In this document: one piece after another, positions 39,118 through 49,371 of the stretch
Position numbering within the stretch: position 1 is the first letter of the stretch
Layout of the letters: each line of letters begins with the position of its first letter
NCBI GenBank assembly: GCA_963795485.1
Contig: CAWCIL010000003.1
Coordinates: forward strand, 186,001-250,000
Source of the DNA: AP-15 sp963795485
GTDB taxonomy: Bacteria > Pseudomonadota > Alphaproteobacteria > ATCC43930 > CGMCC-115725
Direction: 5' to 3'
Length of the DNA: 64,000 nt
Program-made: the position numbers and the translations under genes
The notes under the pieces: model-generated
Databases searched by the model: none
What the model was told of the DNA's origin: nothing
The model's input: the letters and a program-made list of their open reading frames with translations, nothing else

Positions 39118-39717
39118 TCACGGGCAGACGCTGCCGGTATTCAAATATGTCGCCACGCAGTTCATGTAGCGCGGTCGGTTAAAGGCCAACTCGGACAGCG
39201 TGTACGACGGTTTCAGCACATGGCTGAACGCCGAGCTGTAGGCGTAGGTGAGTTGCGCGACGATCACGCTATCCGTCGACCCGTTAGTCTCGCTACCGAG
39301 GTTTGCCAGATTTTGACTACTAGTAATATTTGCAATGGTCAGCGCGGTGGCGCCGTTCACCTCGAAATGCCAGTCGACGACCGGACTGCCGGTACTGTAA
39401 GTTACGCTGGCATAGGCGATTTTGAGTTGGCCGGCGCTGGTCGGCAATGGCGACAGCACCTGTTCCACCGCACTCGTAACGTCGGTGAAGTCGGTGCTCT
39501 GAAGAACGGTGTTGACTCGGGTCTGCGCGACCAAGTCGGTTGCGGTCTCGGCCGCGTTTTCGAGCTTCATATAAGCGAGGACGAAGTTGGCGGTCTCATA
39601 GCTGCCAAAAAAAATGATCAGCATGATCGGCACAAGAAACGCGAACTCGATCGCCGCTACGCCCGAGCAGTCGCGAGCGAGGCTAACGCCGCGCGTCGGC
39701 CGGCGTCGGCCGATCAT
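39118..39717 (-). CDS. TadE family pilus assembly protein, second copy
   Basis: The 199-residue minor pseudopilin has a short basic leader (MIGRRRPTRGVSLARDCSGV), then the TadE glutamate and hydrophobic helix AIEFAFLVPIMLIIFFGSYE, and an exported domain ending in a Cys-containing tail. TadE proteins are processed at the leader by the prepilin peptidase TadV/CpaA and assist surface structures. Its ATG overlaps the TGA of the preceding TadE gene (ATGA). The TadG gene follows after 32 bases. No Tad ATPase, secretin or major pilin is in the window. Confidence 0.85.
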   Translation of the reverse strand: MIGRRRPTRGVSLARDCSGVAAIEFAFLVPIMLIIFFGSYETANFVLAYMKLENAAETATDLVAQTRVNTVLQSTDFTDVTSAVEQVLSPLPTSAGQLKIAYASVTYSTGSPVVDWHFEVNGATALTIANITSSQNLANLGSETNGSTDSVIVAQLTYAYSSAFSHVLKPSYTLSELAFNRPRYMNCVATYLNTGSVCP

Positions 39718-40298
39718 GTGAACGGTTCGTTCCGAAAGATCACGGTCAACGTCAGGGTTATGCCGCCGGTGCCGGGGTTCGAGCCGCCGGCGCTGCCGGG
39801 GCCGGTCCAGCAGCTGCCGCCGCTCAAGCACGCCCCGACCCAGGGAATGATAAAGGATCGTTTGTAGATGGCCCGCACCGCGACGATTTCGCCCCCGGTG
39901 CCGGCCGAAAAACTGCACACCGTGCCGCTTCCGGTCTGGTTGTTGTTCAGGGTGCACGGGGTAAAGCTGACCGAGCCGAAAGTGGTGAAGGTCTGGACCT
40001 CGAAAATGACGTTGCTGTCGCAATGCGCGATCGACATCAGCGTGCTCATCTCCGAGCACAGCAGGGTCTGGAATGTGGTGATCGGGCTGCTCTGAGACTG
40101 GACCTGCCCGGTGCGGATGAGCCGCGCCGCGTCCCGCGTCGCGCCATCCAATACCGATTGGGTGGTAAGGGTCAGGCCAAGCTCGACGATCACCAACAGC
40201 AGCAGCAGAAAAGGCGGCGCGACGAACGCCAGTTCGACGGCGACGGCGCCGCGCCGGTCGCCGAAAAGCTCGCGCAATCTGCTGTTGTCGCCGCGCAT
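39714..40298 (-). CDS. TadE family pilus assembly protein, first copy
   Basis: The 194-residue product begins MRGDNSRLRELFGDRRGAVA, followed by VELAFVAPPFLLLLLVIVEL, the typical TadE leader, glutamate and transmembrane helix. The rest is a small periplasmic domain with several cysteines (LLCSEMST, IAHCDSN, FTPCTLN, GACLSGGSCW). It is the first gene of the three-gene Tad-like operon and is translationally coupled to the second TadE. GGAGA lies upstream of the start. Confidence 0.85.
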   Translation of the reverse strand: MRGDNSRLRELFGDRRGAVAVELAFVAPPFLLLLLVIVELGLTLTTQSVLDGATRDAARLIRTGQVQSQSSPITTFQTLLCSEMSTLMSIAHCDSNVIFEVQTFTTFGSVSFTPCTLNNNQTGSGTVCSFSAGTGGEIVAVRAIYKRSFIIPWVGACLSGGSCWTGPGSAGGSNPGTGGITLTLTVIFRNEPFT

Positions 40299-40633
40299 GG
40301 GTCTGGTCTCCGCCGCTCCGGCAAAATTGGGGGCAGAGAATGAACGTCCGGTTAATGGCTGCGTGGAAGGGCCGGTGCGCCTGCTGCCGAACGACCGGGC
40401 TTACGCGGTCGAAGGGCTCGATCTCTTTAAATTCCTTTCGAGGCACCCTTTAGGGGATTATCCGATTGGCTTGCGCCATTCCCCGTCGCGCCAGCGCAAG
40501 AGCCTGCGGAAAAATCGCGGGGCGAGCTGCCGGGCCTGCCCCGTTGGGGCATCCCGGAATGATCATTTCCGATGACCGAGATGGTTTCACACGCTCTTTC
40601 GTGGACATGAGAGTTGGATCTGATCGGACCGCC
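40299..40633. other. Intergenic region with a dispersed palindromic repeat
   Basis: These 335 bases separate the TadE operon from the end of serA. They contain the REP-like element at 40530-40563 and nothing else I can support. The promoter of the Tad-like operon should lie just above 40298, but no clear -35/-10 pair stands out. Confidence 0.45.
40530..40563. repeat. Dispersed REP-like palindrome, copy A
   Basis: The core CCGGGCCTGCCCCG, a short loop, then GGGGCATCCCGG forms a hairpin. A near-identical copy occurs in the opposite orientation at 63667-63699. The two copies differ by one base in the core (T against C), showing a dispersed repeat family rather than chance. Confidence 0.75.
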
Positions 40634-42226
40634 CTAGAACCGCATCGCCTTGACCTGGATCACGTGCGGCAGCGCGCGCACGGTGTCGAGCAGTGCTGGG
40701 GTCAACGGCTGGTCGACTTCGACGAGCGCGATCGCGTCCTCCCCGGCCGCGGTCCGGCCGAGGTGAAAGGTGGCGATGTTGACCGCGGCGGCGCCGAGCG
40801 CCTGGCCCAAAGCGCCGATAAATCCGGGCTTGTCGAGATTTCGCACGAACAGCATGTTGCCGCCGAGCTCGCCTTCGAGCGGGATGCCCTCGACCGAGAC
40901 CAGGCGCGGCTTGTCGCCGCCGAAGAGCGTCCCGGCGACCTCGCGCGCGCGGCGCGCGGCCGGCGGCCCGTTCGGGGCCACCACGACCCGGATCAGGGTC
41001 TGGTAGTCGCCGGGCTCGGCGCGGCGGGTCTCACTGACGCGGATGTCGCGGTCGCGGCAGATCACCGCCGCATTGACCATGTTGACGCTGGCGAGCTGCG
41101 GCGCCAGCAGGGCCGTCAGCACGATCGCGGTCAACGGCTTGACGTTGAGTTCGGCGATCGCCCCTTCGTACTCGACCGCGACCGCGGTGATGCCGCTCTC
41201 GGTCAATTGGCCGGCAAAGCTGCCGAGCTGCTCGGCGAGCCTGATGTAGGGCTTGATCCGTTTGGCTTCCTCGGCCGAGAGAGAGGGCACGTTGACCGCG
41301 TTGGCGATCGCGCCGGTCAACAGGAAGTCGGCCATCTGCCCGGCGATCTCGACCGCCACGTTTTCCTGCGCCTCGGCCGTGGCGGCACCCAGATGCGGGG
41401 TGGCGACGACGTTGTCGCGGCCGAAGAGCGGGTTCTTGCGCGCCGGCTCCTCGACAAAGACATCGATTGCCGCGCCGGCGACCTGGCCGCTGTCGAGTGC
41501 GGCGGCGAGGTCCTCCTCGACGACGAGGCCGCCGCGGGCGCAATTGACCAGGCGCACGCCGCGCTTCATCCGGGCCATCGCCGCGGCGTCGATGATGTTT
41601 TTCGTCGCATCGGTCAACGGCGTGTGCAGGGTGACGAAATCGGCGCAGGCCAGCAATTCTTCGAGCGACACCTTCTCGACGCCGAGATCGACGGCGCGCT
41701 CGGCCGACAGGAACGGGTCGTAGGCGAGGACCTTCATGCGCAGCCCCAGGGCGCGTAGCGCGACCATCGCGCCGACATTGCCGCAGCCGATGACGCCCAG
41801 CGTCTTGCCGGTCAGCTCAACTCCCATGAAGCGCGATTTCTCCCATTTGCCGGCCTGGGTCGAGCGGTCGGCCGCCGGGATCTGCCGGCACAGCGCAAAC
41901 AGCATGGCGATCGCGTGCTCGGCGGCGGTGGTCGAGTTGCCGTAGGGCGTGTTCATGACCACGATGCCTCGCTGGGTCGCCGCGACCACGTCGATGTTGT
42001 CGACGCCGATCCCGGCACGGCCGACGATCTTGAGCTTTGGCGCCCGGGCGATCAGCTCGGCGGTGACCTTGGTCGCCGAGCGCACGGCGAGCCCGTCATA
42101 GAAGGCGATCCGGGTGTTCAGCTCATCGGCGCTGATGCCCGGCAGCATGTCGACCTCGATCCCGCGCGCCATCAGGATCTCGGCCGCCCGTGGGCTCAAA
42201 TCGTCGGAAATCAACACCTTTGGCAT
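40634..42226 (-). CDS. serA: D-3-phosphoglycerate dehydrogenase
   Basis: The 530-residue enzyme of the long type makes 3-phosphohydroxypyruvate, the first step of serine synthesis. It begins MPKVLISDDLSPRAAEIL and has the NAD site TLGVIGCGNVGAMVALRAL, catalytic Arg in NCARGGLVVEE, catalytic His in TPHLGAATAEAQ, then the intervening domain and a C-terminal ACT domain (FVRNLDKPGFIGALGQALG). The ACT domain is usually the serine-sensing part. The ATG at 42226 follows GAGAAGAGA. serC lies 122 bases upstream on the same strand, so the first two steps are probably co-expressed. Confidence 0.96.
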   Translation of the reverse strand: MPKVLISDDLSPRAAEILMARGIEVDMLPGISADELNTRIAFYDGLAVRSATKVTAELIARAPKLKIVGRAGIGVDNIDVVAATQRGIVVMNTPYGNSTTAAEHAIAMLFALCRQIPAADRSTQAGKWEKSRFMGVELTGKTLGVIGCGNVGAMVALRALGLRMKVLAYDPFLSAERAVDLGVEKVSLEELLACADFVTLHTPLTDATKNIIDAAAMARMKRGVRLVNCARGGLVVEEDLAAALDSGQVAGAAIDVFVEEPARKNPLFGRDNVVATPHLGAATAEAQENVAVEIAGQMADFLLTGAIANAVNVPSLSAEEAKRIKPYIRLAEQLGSFAGQLTESGITAVAVEYEGAIAELNVKPLTAIVLTALLAPQLASVNMVNAAVICRDRDIRVSETRRAEPGDYQTLIRVVVAPNGPPAARRAREVAGTLFGGDKPRLVSVEGIPLEGELGGNMLFVRNLDKPGFIGALGQALGAAAVNIATFHLGRTAAGEDAIALVEVDQPLTPALLDTVRALPHVIQVKAMRF

Positions 42227-42348
42227 GTCATCTCTTCTCAAAGAAAATAAGGTTTTAACGCAGAGCGCACGGGGATAGGCGAAGGTGGTGCAGCCGGAAA
42301 CTTCGCAACCATCGCTTACCGCTGGCACTCTTCGCGCTAGTTATCTTT

Positions 42349-43506
42349 CTATGCCGCCCTCGCGGCGGCGCGCTGCTCGTCCCAGGCCCAGTCGAGCCAC
42401 GGCAGCAGCGCCTCGACATCGCTCGCTTCGACCGTGGCCCCGGTCCAGATGCGGATGCCGGGCGGCGAGGCGCGGTGGCTGGCGATGTCATAGGCCGCGT
42501 GCTCCTGTTCGAGACGAGCGGTCATCGCCCGCACATTCTGGAAACGCTCGTCGGGCGACAGGGCCGTAAACCACGGATCGATGATCGTCAGCTGCGGCGA
42601 GGTGCAGGAAATGGTCGCCGGGTCCTCGGCCAGGAATTCGACCCAGGGGGTGCGCCGCTCCCAGGCGGCCACCGCGGCCAGGTTTCTCTCCGAGCGGGCG
42701 ACCAGCCCGTCGAGCCCGCCGACCGCTTCGGCCCATTTGAGCGAATCGAGCGCGTCCTCGACACAGAGCATCGACGGCGTGTTGATGGTTTCGCCCTGGA
42801 ACACGCCGTTGATCAATTTGCCCTTCGAGGTCAGCCGGAACAGCTTTGGCAACGGCCAGGGCGGAGTGTAGCGCTCGAGCCGTTCGACGGCGCGCGGCGA
42901 CAAGGCGAGCATGCCGTGCGCGGCCTCGCCGCCGAGCGCCTTCTGCCACGACCAGGTGACGACATCGAGCTTGTCCCAGGGAAGCCGCATCGCGAACACG
43001 GCCGAGGTGGCGTCGCAGATTGCGAGGCCCCCGCGGTCGGGGGCGATCCACTCGCCGTTCGGCACCCGCACCCCGGAGGTCGTGCCGTTCCACGGAAACA
43101 CCACGTCGCGCGCCCAATCGACCCCCCGCAGATCGGGCAACTGGCCGTAAGGTGCGTGCAACACCCGCATATCGTCGAGCTTCAATTGCCTCACGTCCTC
43201 GACCCAGCCCTCGCCGAAATTCTCCCAGGCCAGCAGGTCCACACCGCGCGCGCCCAACAGCGACCACAATGCGATCTCGACCGCGCCGGTATCCGAGGCG
43301 GCGACGACGCCGACCTGCCAATCGGCCGGGACGCCGAGGATCGCGCGCGAGCGGTCGACGACCTCGACGATTCGCGCCTTGCCGACGCCGGAGCGGTGCG
43401 AGCGGCCGACCAGCGCCGCCTCCAATGCCGCCGGGGACCATCCCGGCCGCTTGGCACACGGTCCGGAGGAAAAACAGGGATTGCGCGGGCGCCGCGTCGG
43501 CTTCAT
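42349..43506 (-). CDS. serC: Phosphoserine aminotransferase
   Basis: The 385-residue PLP enzyme converts 3-phosphohydroxypyruvate to phosphoserine. It has the FSSGPCAKRPGW start typical of the alphaproteobacterial/archaeal SerC type, DATSAVFAMRLPWDKLDV, and the PLP lysine in WSWQKALGGEAAHG. It is followed by serA. AAGGAA lies upstream of the ATG, and a promoter-like pair is present at 43562-43590. Confidence 0.95.
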   Translation of the reverse strand: MKPTRRPRNPCFSSGPCAKRPGWSPAALEAALVGRSHRSGVGKARIVEVVDRSRAILGVPADWQVGVVAASDTGAVEIALWSLLGARGVDLLAWENFGEGWVEDVRQLKLDDMRVLHAPYGQLPDLRGVDWARDVVFPWNGTTSGVRVPNGEWIAPDRGGLAICDATSAVFAMRLPWDKLDVVTWSWQKALGGEAAHGMLALSPRAVERLERYTPPWPLPKLFRLTSKGKLINGVFQGETINTPSMLCVEDALDSLKWAEAVGGLDGLVARSERNLAAVAAWERRTPWVEFLAEDPATISCTSPQLTIIDPWFTALSPDERFQNVRAMTARLEQEHAAYDIASHRASPPGIRIWTGATVEASDVEALLPWLDWAWDEQRAAARAA

Positions 43507-43561
43507 CGCACCATTCCTTGGTGGCTGGAGGCGGCCTATCAGGGGCCATTTCCCGCGGCGG

Positions 43562-43590
43562 AACTTATGGTCGAGTCGGAGCGCCGTCAA
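43562..43590 (-). promoter_or_regulatory. Candidate sigma-70 promoter for serC-serA
   Basis: On the minus strand TTGACG is followed after 17 bases by TAAGTT, about 55 bases upstream of the serC start. The -35 box and spacing are good; the -10 box is weak but usual for alphaproteobacteria. Confidence 0.4.
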
Positions 43591-43640
43591 TGCGGCGGTG
43601 CAGCATTTACCTTGAATCCAAACTGCTGCGAGCGCGAACC

Positions 43641-45299
43641 TCACTCCTCCTGCCGCAGGCGGCTCGGCAGCAGTTCGCCGCGCTGATCGAGGACCGGATA
43701 GGCGGCGGCGGAGATGTGTGCGTTGATCCGTTTCAGGTCGCGCAGCATGTCGAGATGCAGCGCGCTGGTTTCGACGCTCTCCACCCGGCCGGCGCGGATG
43801 CGGGCGAAATGCGCCTCGGTGGCACGGGTTTCGAGATCGCGAAAGACCTCCTTTTCGCCCAGCAACTCGCGCGCGGCGCGCACGTCGCCGGTCATGAACA
43901 CCGCGGCCGCGGTGCGCACGTTAGTCGCCAGCCTCCGCAGCATAGCGCGGAGTTCGGCCGTCCCCTCGGCCGAGAACGCCAGATTGCGCTTGCCCCGCTT
44001 GGCCAGGTTTGCCGCGACGCCGCGTTCGACGATGTCGCCGGCATGTTCGAGGTTGGTGATAAAGGCGAGGATCTCCGACAGCCGGCGGTCGTCTTCGGCG
44101 TCGAGCGATTCGTGGTCGAGCGAGGTCAGATAGGCCTTGATCGCCCCATTGAGCCGATCGAGCACATCGTCGAGCCGCCTGGTTTCGGCGATACGCTTGC
44201 GGTCGCCGCGATCGAGCGCGTCCAGCGCCGCGTGCAGCATGGTTTCCAGAACATCGGCCATGCGCAGCGCCTCGCGCGACGCGGCGGCCAGCGCCACGGC
44301 GGGGATCTCGATGGCCTGGGGATCGAGATAAGCCGGGCGCGACGGGTCGGCCGGGACGGCGCTCGCCGGCAACATCCGCGTCAGCAGCCGGGCGAGCGGC
44401 CGCAGCACCGGGAAGAACAGCGCCGCCATCGCCAGGTTGAAAAAGGTGTGGAAATCGGCGACGGCGCGGGCGGCGTTCGGCTCGAGACGAGACCAGCCGC
44501 GGGCCGATCACGCCGAGCAAGGCCAGCCCGAGAGCGCAGCCGACCGCCCGGTTCAACAGATTGCCGATCGGCAGCCGCCTGGTCGCCGGGTCGCCGTTGG
44601 AACCGGCCTCGAACAGCGGATTGAGCGCGGTGCCGAGATTGGCGCCGAGGACCAGGGCGAAGGCTCGCCTCCGGCGGCACCACCCCCTGCGCGGCAAAGG
44701 ACATGATCAGGAGCACGATTGCGACGCTCGAATGCGCCGCCCAGGTGAACGCCGCGGCAATGATCACGGCGATCACCGGCACCGTCGCGACCGTGCCGAG
44801 CAAGCAGCCGCAGGCTCGGCACATCCTCGTACGGCGTCAGGATGGTCAGCAGCTGACCCAGCGCCATCAGCATCAGCCCGAGGCCGATCCCGACGCGCCC
44901 CAAATCGCGGGTGCGGGTGATCCCGCCGCGGCGGAACATCATGACCCCGATCAGGACAAACAGCGGCGCCACCCGGGTGATGTCGAACGACAGCACCTGC
45001 ACGATCAGGGTCGTGCCGAGATTGGCGCCGAGCATCGCGGCAAGCCCCGGCACCAGATCGACCAGCCCGCCGGCGGCGAAGCCGGTCACCATCAGCCCGG
45101 TCGCCGTGCTGCTCTGCAACACCGCGGTAATCCCGAGCCCGGCGAGAAACGCGTTGACCCGGCTGCCCAGCGCCGCGCCGAGAATGCGCCGCAAATTCGG
45201 TCCGAACGCGCGCTGGATCCCGCTCTGGACCATGTGCACGCCCCAGAGCAGGAGGGCGATCGATCCGGCGAGGTCGATCAGGGTCAGGGTCGCGTTCAT
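43641..45299 (-). CDS. Na/Pi cotransporter family protein with PhoU-like tail (frameshifted)
   Basis: This is a NptA/YjbB-type sodium-phosphate symporter of about 550 residues. The N-terminal half has the QSSTATGLMVTGFAAGG repeat motif and GANLGTTLIVQVLS; the second half repeats it as AHSSVAIVLLIMSFAAQGVV and GANLGTALNPLFEAG. A C-terminal PhoU-like helical domain (AFITNLEHAGDIVERG) ends in RLRQEE. Three junctions are needed, near 44815, 44665 and 44485. GGGAGGCGAGG precedes the ATG at 45299. The carrier imports or exports phosphate across the inner membrane. Confidence 0.83.
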
Positions 45300-45489
45300 C
45301 CTCGCCTCCCCCGCAAATCCTCGGGTCGGCACACCGCTTCACACTTACTCTCGGCAGGGCTTGAACTCAACGCCGGTGCGGAAGAGCCGATGCCCTTCCA
45401 GCGGGGGTTTCGGCGTCGGTGGACGCAGCCCGTAGACCGCGGCAATCTCTCCCTTGTCGATCATGTTCGAGGATGCGGCGCTCCGAGCC

Positions 45490-46282
45490 ATGCCTCTCCC
45501 GGCAACCCCAAACGCCGCTGCGGCCGACGCCGATCTGACCGTGCTGGTGCTCGGCGGGACCGGCGAGGGACGCGACCTCGCCCGGGTTCTGACCGAAGCG
45601 CCCGGGATACGCGTCGTCAGCTCGCTCGCCGGTCGCACCGCCAGCCCGCGGCTGCCGCCCGGCGAGGTGCGGATCGGCGGGTTCGGCGGCGCCGACGGTC
45701 TCGCCGGCTATTTGTTCCAAAACCGAATCGGCGCCGTCGTCGACGCGACCCATCCGTTCGCGGCGACCATGGGTGGCAACGCCGAGAAGGGCTGCCGGGC
45801 AGGCCGGCGTGCCGCTGCTGCGGCTGGAACGGCCGGCCTGGCGCCCGCTCGCCGGCGACGCTTGGACCGAGGTCGGCGATTGGGACGAGGCGGCCGAATG
45901 TCGTCGCGAAGACATCGAGACGGGTGCTGCTCGCGGTGGGGCGCCGCGAGCTCGCGGCCTTTGCCGCACTCGACCATGTCTGGTTCCTGGTGCGCTCGGT
46001 CGAGCCCCCGGACCCGACCCCGCCGTTCGCCCAGGCCGAATTCCTGCTGGCCCGCGGACCCTTTGCGCTCGACGGCGAACGCCGCCTCCTGGCCGGGCAC
46101 CGCATCGACACGATCGTCTGCCGCAACAGCGGCGGGTCGGCCGCGGAGGCTAAGCTCGCCGCCGCCCGCGAGCTCGGCGTTCCGGTGGTGATGAGAGCGC
46201 CGCCCGCGCGCGGCCGGATCTGCCGCATGCCGCCTCGGTCAGCGAGGCGGTCGCGTGGGTGCGCTCGCTGCGGGCTCGCTGA
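45490..46282 (+). CDS. cobK: Precorrin-6A reductase (frameshifted)
   Basis: The roughly 264-residue CobK reduces the corrin ring with NADPH. It starts with the dinucleotide motif LTVLVLGGTGEGRDLARVL and continues VVDATHPFAATM. The frame then moves (near 45785, 45900 and 46205) through VPLLRLERPAWRPL, DHVWFLVRSVEPPD, and ends PHAASVSEAVAWVRSL. The start could also be the in-frame ATG at 45463. Its 3' end overlaps the convergent cobJ by about 44 bases. It stands apart from the cobG operon strand but belongs to the same aerobic pathway. Confidence 0.78.
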
Positions 46283-48022
46283 CGTTCGGCGCCGGGTGCC
46301 GTGCGTACCGCCGCGGCGTATAGACCCACATCCCGCCATCGGCTCGCGGAAAAGCCCGCGTCGTCGAGGAGCCGATGATGACTACGGTGCGCATGTCGGC
46401 ATCGCTCGGCGACAGCTCGGCAGAGCGGCAAGACCCGAGTGGTCTCGCCGGGACGGCCGAGGTCGTGCCCCAGCACCACCGGGGTCGCCGGCATACGCCA
46501 GCGGCGAACGATCTCGACGGCGCGGCCGAGCTGCCACGGGCGCGCGCGGGACACCGGGTTGTACAGCGCCAGGACCAGATCCGCCGCCGCGGCGAGCGCG
46601 AGCCGCCGTTCGATGACCGCCCACGGCTTCAGGTTGTCGGAAAGCGACAGCGCGCAGAAATCATGCCCGAGCGGCGCCCCGACGCGCGCCGCCGCCGCCT
46701 GCGCCGCCGAGACGCCCGGGATCACGACCAGCTCGACGCCATGCCACGCCGGATCGTCCGAGCGGTCGAGCGCCTCGATGACGGCGCTGGCCATCGCGAA
46801 CACCCCGGGATCGCCGGACGATACGATCGCGACCCTGCGGCCGCGCGCCGCCAATGCCAACGCCAGCCGCGCCCGGTCCATTTCCGCGCGATTGTCCGAG
46901 GCGTGGATCGTCTGCCCGTCGCGAAACGGGCCCGCCATGCGCAGATAGGTCTCGTAGCCGACGATGTCCTCAGCGGCAGCGAGCGACCTACGCGCTTCCG
47001 CGATCAGCCATCCGCCGCCGCCCGGGCCGAGCCCGATCACGGCGAGATGCCCGCGGCCGCGGCCGAGCGCCGTCACCGCGAGCGGGGAGGCGGCGATCGC
47101 GACCCCGACCGGCCCGTCGATTGCCGGGGGCGCCACCGGGTCGGGCACGGCGCAATCCAGGAGGGCGGCGATGACCGCGCGCTCGTCGCCCATATCTGCC
47201 GGCGACGCGAGAAATCGCAATGGCCGCGGGAGCATGGCGGCAGCGGCGTGGATCTCGGGCTTCGCAGCGTGGCGCTCGGCGGCGACCACAGCGGCGACCG
47301 CATGCCAAGATAGCCGCAGGCGGCCGAGGGCTTCCGCGACCCGCTGCGGCAGATCGGGGTGGCCGGCGACGACCGCGACCGCGACCGCGCGCGGGTGGAA
47401 GATCAGCTCGCGGTCGTCGGGCTCGCGTTCCTCGGGCGTCACTGCGATCGACAGGTTGCCGTCGGCCGCGAAGGGCAGCCCGGTTCGGGCGAGCCACGGC
47501 GCATCGCCCGACAGCCTCGCCCGTTCGCCGGCGAGCAGATCCGACATGAAGCGCTTGGCGTCGCCGGGGTTGCGCAGCTCGTACCCGTCCGGCGGGTTTT
47601 CGAGCGCCGCCCCGAACCGCACCTCGCCGGTCGCGGTAATCGCCGGCACGGTGTGCAAAGCCTCGCCGATCCTTCGCGCCAGCGCGTTGACGCCGCGCAA
47701 GCCGCCGAGCAGCGGCACGACGGCGCTGCCGTCCTCAGCGACGGCGAGGACCGGCGGCTCGGCCCGCTTGTCCGACAGCAGCGGTGCGAGCGCGCGGATC
47801 ACGATGCCGGCGGCGCAAAACGCGACGATCGGCACATCGTCGCCGAACAGCCGGCGCAAGGTCTCGCCGAAATTCGTAAAAAGGGCGTCGGCCCCGGTCG
47901 CACGGCCGCGAGAGCCCGTGGATCACCGCGCCGTCCAGGGCGCGCTGGACGCGGCGCGCCGCGACGAGGCTGCCGTCGCCGAGAACGAGGATCGCCGCGG
48001 GCGGGCCGCCTACCCCCGCCAT
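46239..48022 (-). CDS. cobJ: CbiG-CobJ fusion: cobalt-precorrin hydrolase-like domain plus precorrin-3B C17-methyltransferase (frameshifted)
   Basis: The first 300 residues are CbiG-like (AAILVLGDGSLVAARRVQRA, then TLRRLFGDDVPIVAFCAAGIV, a variable middle and a CobE-like part). The rest is CobJ, a SAM methyltransferase that contracts the ring, opening HLAVIGLGPGGGGWLIAEAR and containing VSSGDPGVFAMASAV and ELVVIPGVSAAQ. Breaks occur near 47905 and near 46425; after the second the true C-terminus reads MRTVVIIGSSTTRAF. The ATG at 48022 overlaps the end of cobI by 13 bases. Fusions of this type are known; the split of duties between the domains is inferred. Confidence 0.82.
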
Positions 48023-48743
48023 CTGCGTCCGGGGATCAGGATCATCGAAAAATACGGCACGGTCTCCGGATCGACCTGCGTCAGCGGCAACGTGCGTTCG
48101 TTGGCCATCGTCGCCCGCTCGACATAGCGCGCGCGGTCGCCGCAGCCGAGACGAATGACGACGCGCCGCACCTTCTCGAAATTGCTGCCGAGCTTCAGGA
48201 TCGCCGCGGCATCGGCTTCGGCCAAGCGCGCCGCCAGCTCCTCCTCGGCGAGCACCCCCGACAGCACGGCAAGGCTCTGGTTGCGGTAGGCGAGCGGCGT
48301 GCCCAGCACAGCCGCGCCGGCGACGACCGAGCACACCCCGGGGACGATCTCGGTCGGATAGCGCTCGGCCAGCCGGTCGTGCAGGTACATGAACGAGCCG
48401 AAAAAAAACGGATCGCCCTCGCAAATCACCGCAACGTCGCGCCCCTGGTCGAGATGGGCGGCGAGCGCTCTCGGCCGCCACATCGTAGAAATCCGAGATA
48501 ATCTTTTCGTAGCACAACGGCGGCGGCAGATGTTCGGTCGTCACCGGAAAGACCAAGCGGCACGACGGTTTGCTCAGGCCGCAAGTATTCCTCGACGATG
48601 GCGAAGGCGTAGCCCTTCTTGTCCTTGGCCGCGAGATAGGCGACGACCGGCGCCTCGCGCAGCCGGCGCAACGCCTTCAACGTGATCAGCTCAGGATCGC
48701 CGGGGCCGACGCCGAGGCCCAGCAGCCGTCCCGGCCGCCCCAT
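48010..48743 (-). CDS. cobI: Precorrin-2 C20-methyltransferase (frameshifted)
   Basis: The roughly 244-residue SAM-dependent methyltransferase starts LLGLGVGPGDPELITLKALR, the usual CobI/CbiL opening. The frame changes near 48555, giving FPVTTEHLPPPLCYEKI, and near 48475, giving VAVICEGDPFFFGSFMYLHD and PTEIVPGVCSVVAGAA. The ATG at 48743 follows the cobH stop without a gap (TAG-ATG). It is the third gene of the cobG-cobH-cobI-cobJ operon. Confidence 0.83.
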
Positions 48744-49371
48744 CTACTCGCGCTCCGTGGCCAGCGCGTTGACCGCCGCCGCGGTCATGGCACTGCCGCC
48801 GCGCCGCCCGCGGATCGCGATGAAGGGCACGCCGCTTTTGTCTCGGGCCAGCAGCTCCTTGGCTTCCGCGGCGCCGACGAACCCGACCGGAAAGCCGATG
48901 ATCAGCGCCGGCTTGGGGGCGCCCTCGTCGAGCATCTCCAAGAGGCGGAAGAGGGCGGTCGGCGCGTTGCCGATCGCCGCCACCGACGCCGGCCAGCTGC
49001 GGGCGCCATAGCTCCACCGCCGCGGCCGAGCGGGTGTTGCCGATCCGTACGGCGAGATCGGGCACCAGCGGGTCGCCGAGCGTGCAGATAACCGCATTGT
49101 CCGCCGGCAGCCGCGACCGGGTGATCCCGGCGGCGACCATCCGCGAATCGCACAGGATCGGGGCACCCGACGACAAGGCCCGCCGCCCTGCCTCGGCGGC
49201 CTCGGGCGAAAACACCAGGTCGGCAATCACGTCGACCATGCCGCTCGCATGGGCCACTCTGACCGCCAGCTGTTCGAGGCCGGCGGGGATGCGGCTCAGA
49301 TCGGCCTCGGCGCGGACCGTGGCGAAGGAGCGGCGGTAGATTTCCGCGCCGTCGCGCAGGTAGTCGATCAT
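48744..49371 (-). CDS. cobH: Precorrin-8X methylmutase (one frameshift)
   Basis: The roughly 208-residue enzyme moves the C11 methyl group to C12, forming hydrogenobyrinate. It begins MIDYLRDGAEIYRRSFATVR and has the catalytic His in VRVAHASGMVDVIADLVF. The end has ALIIGFPVGFVGAAEAKELL and FIAIRGRRGGSAMTAAAVNA. One base out of place near 49000 separates the two parts. The ATG overlaps the cobG stop (ATGA). Confidence 0.85.
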
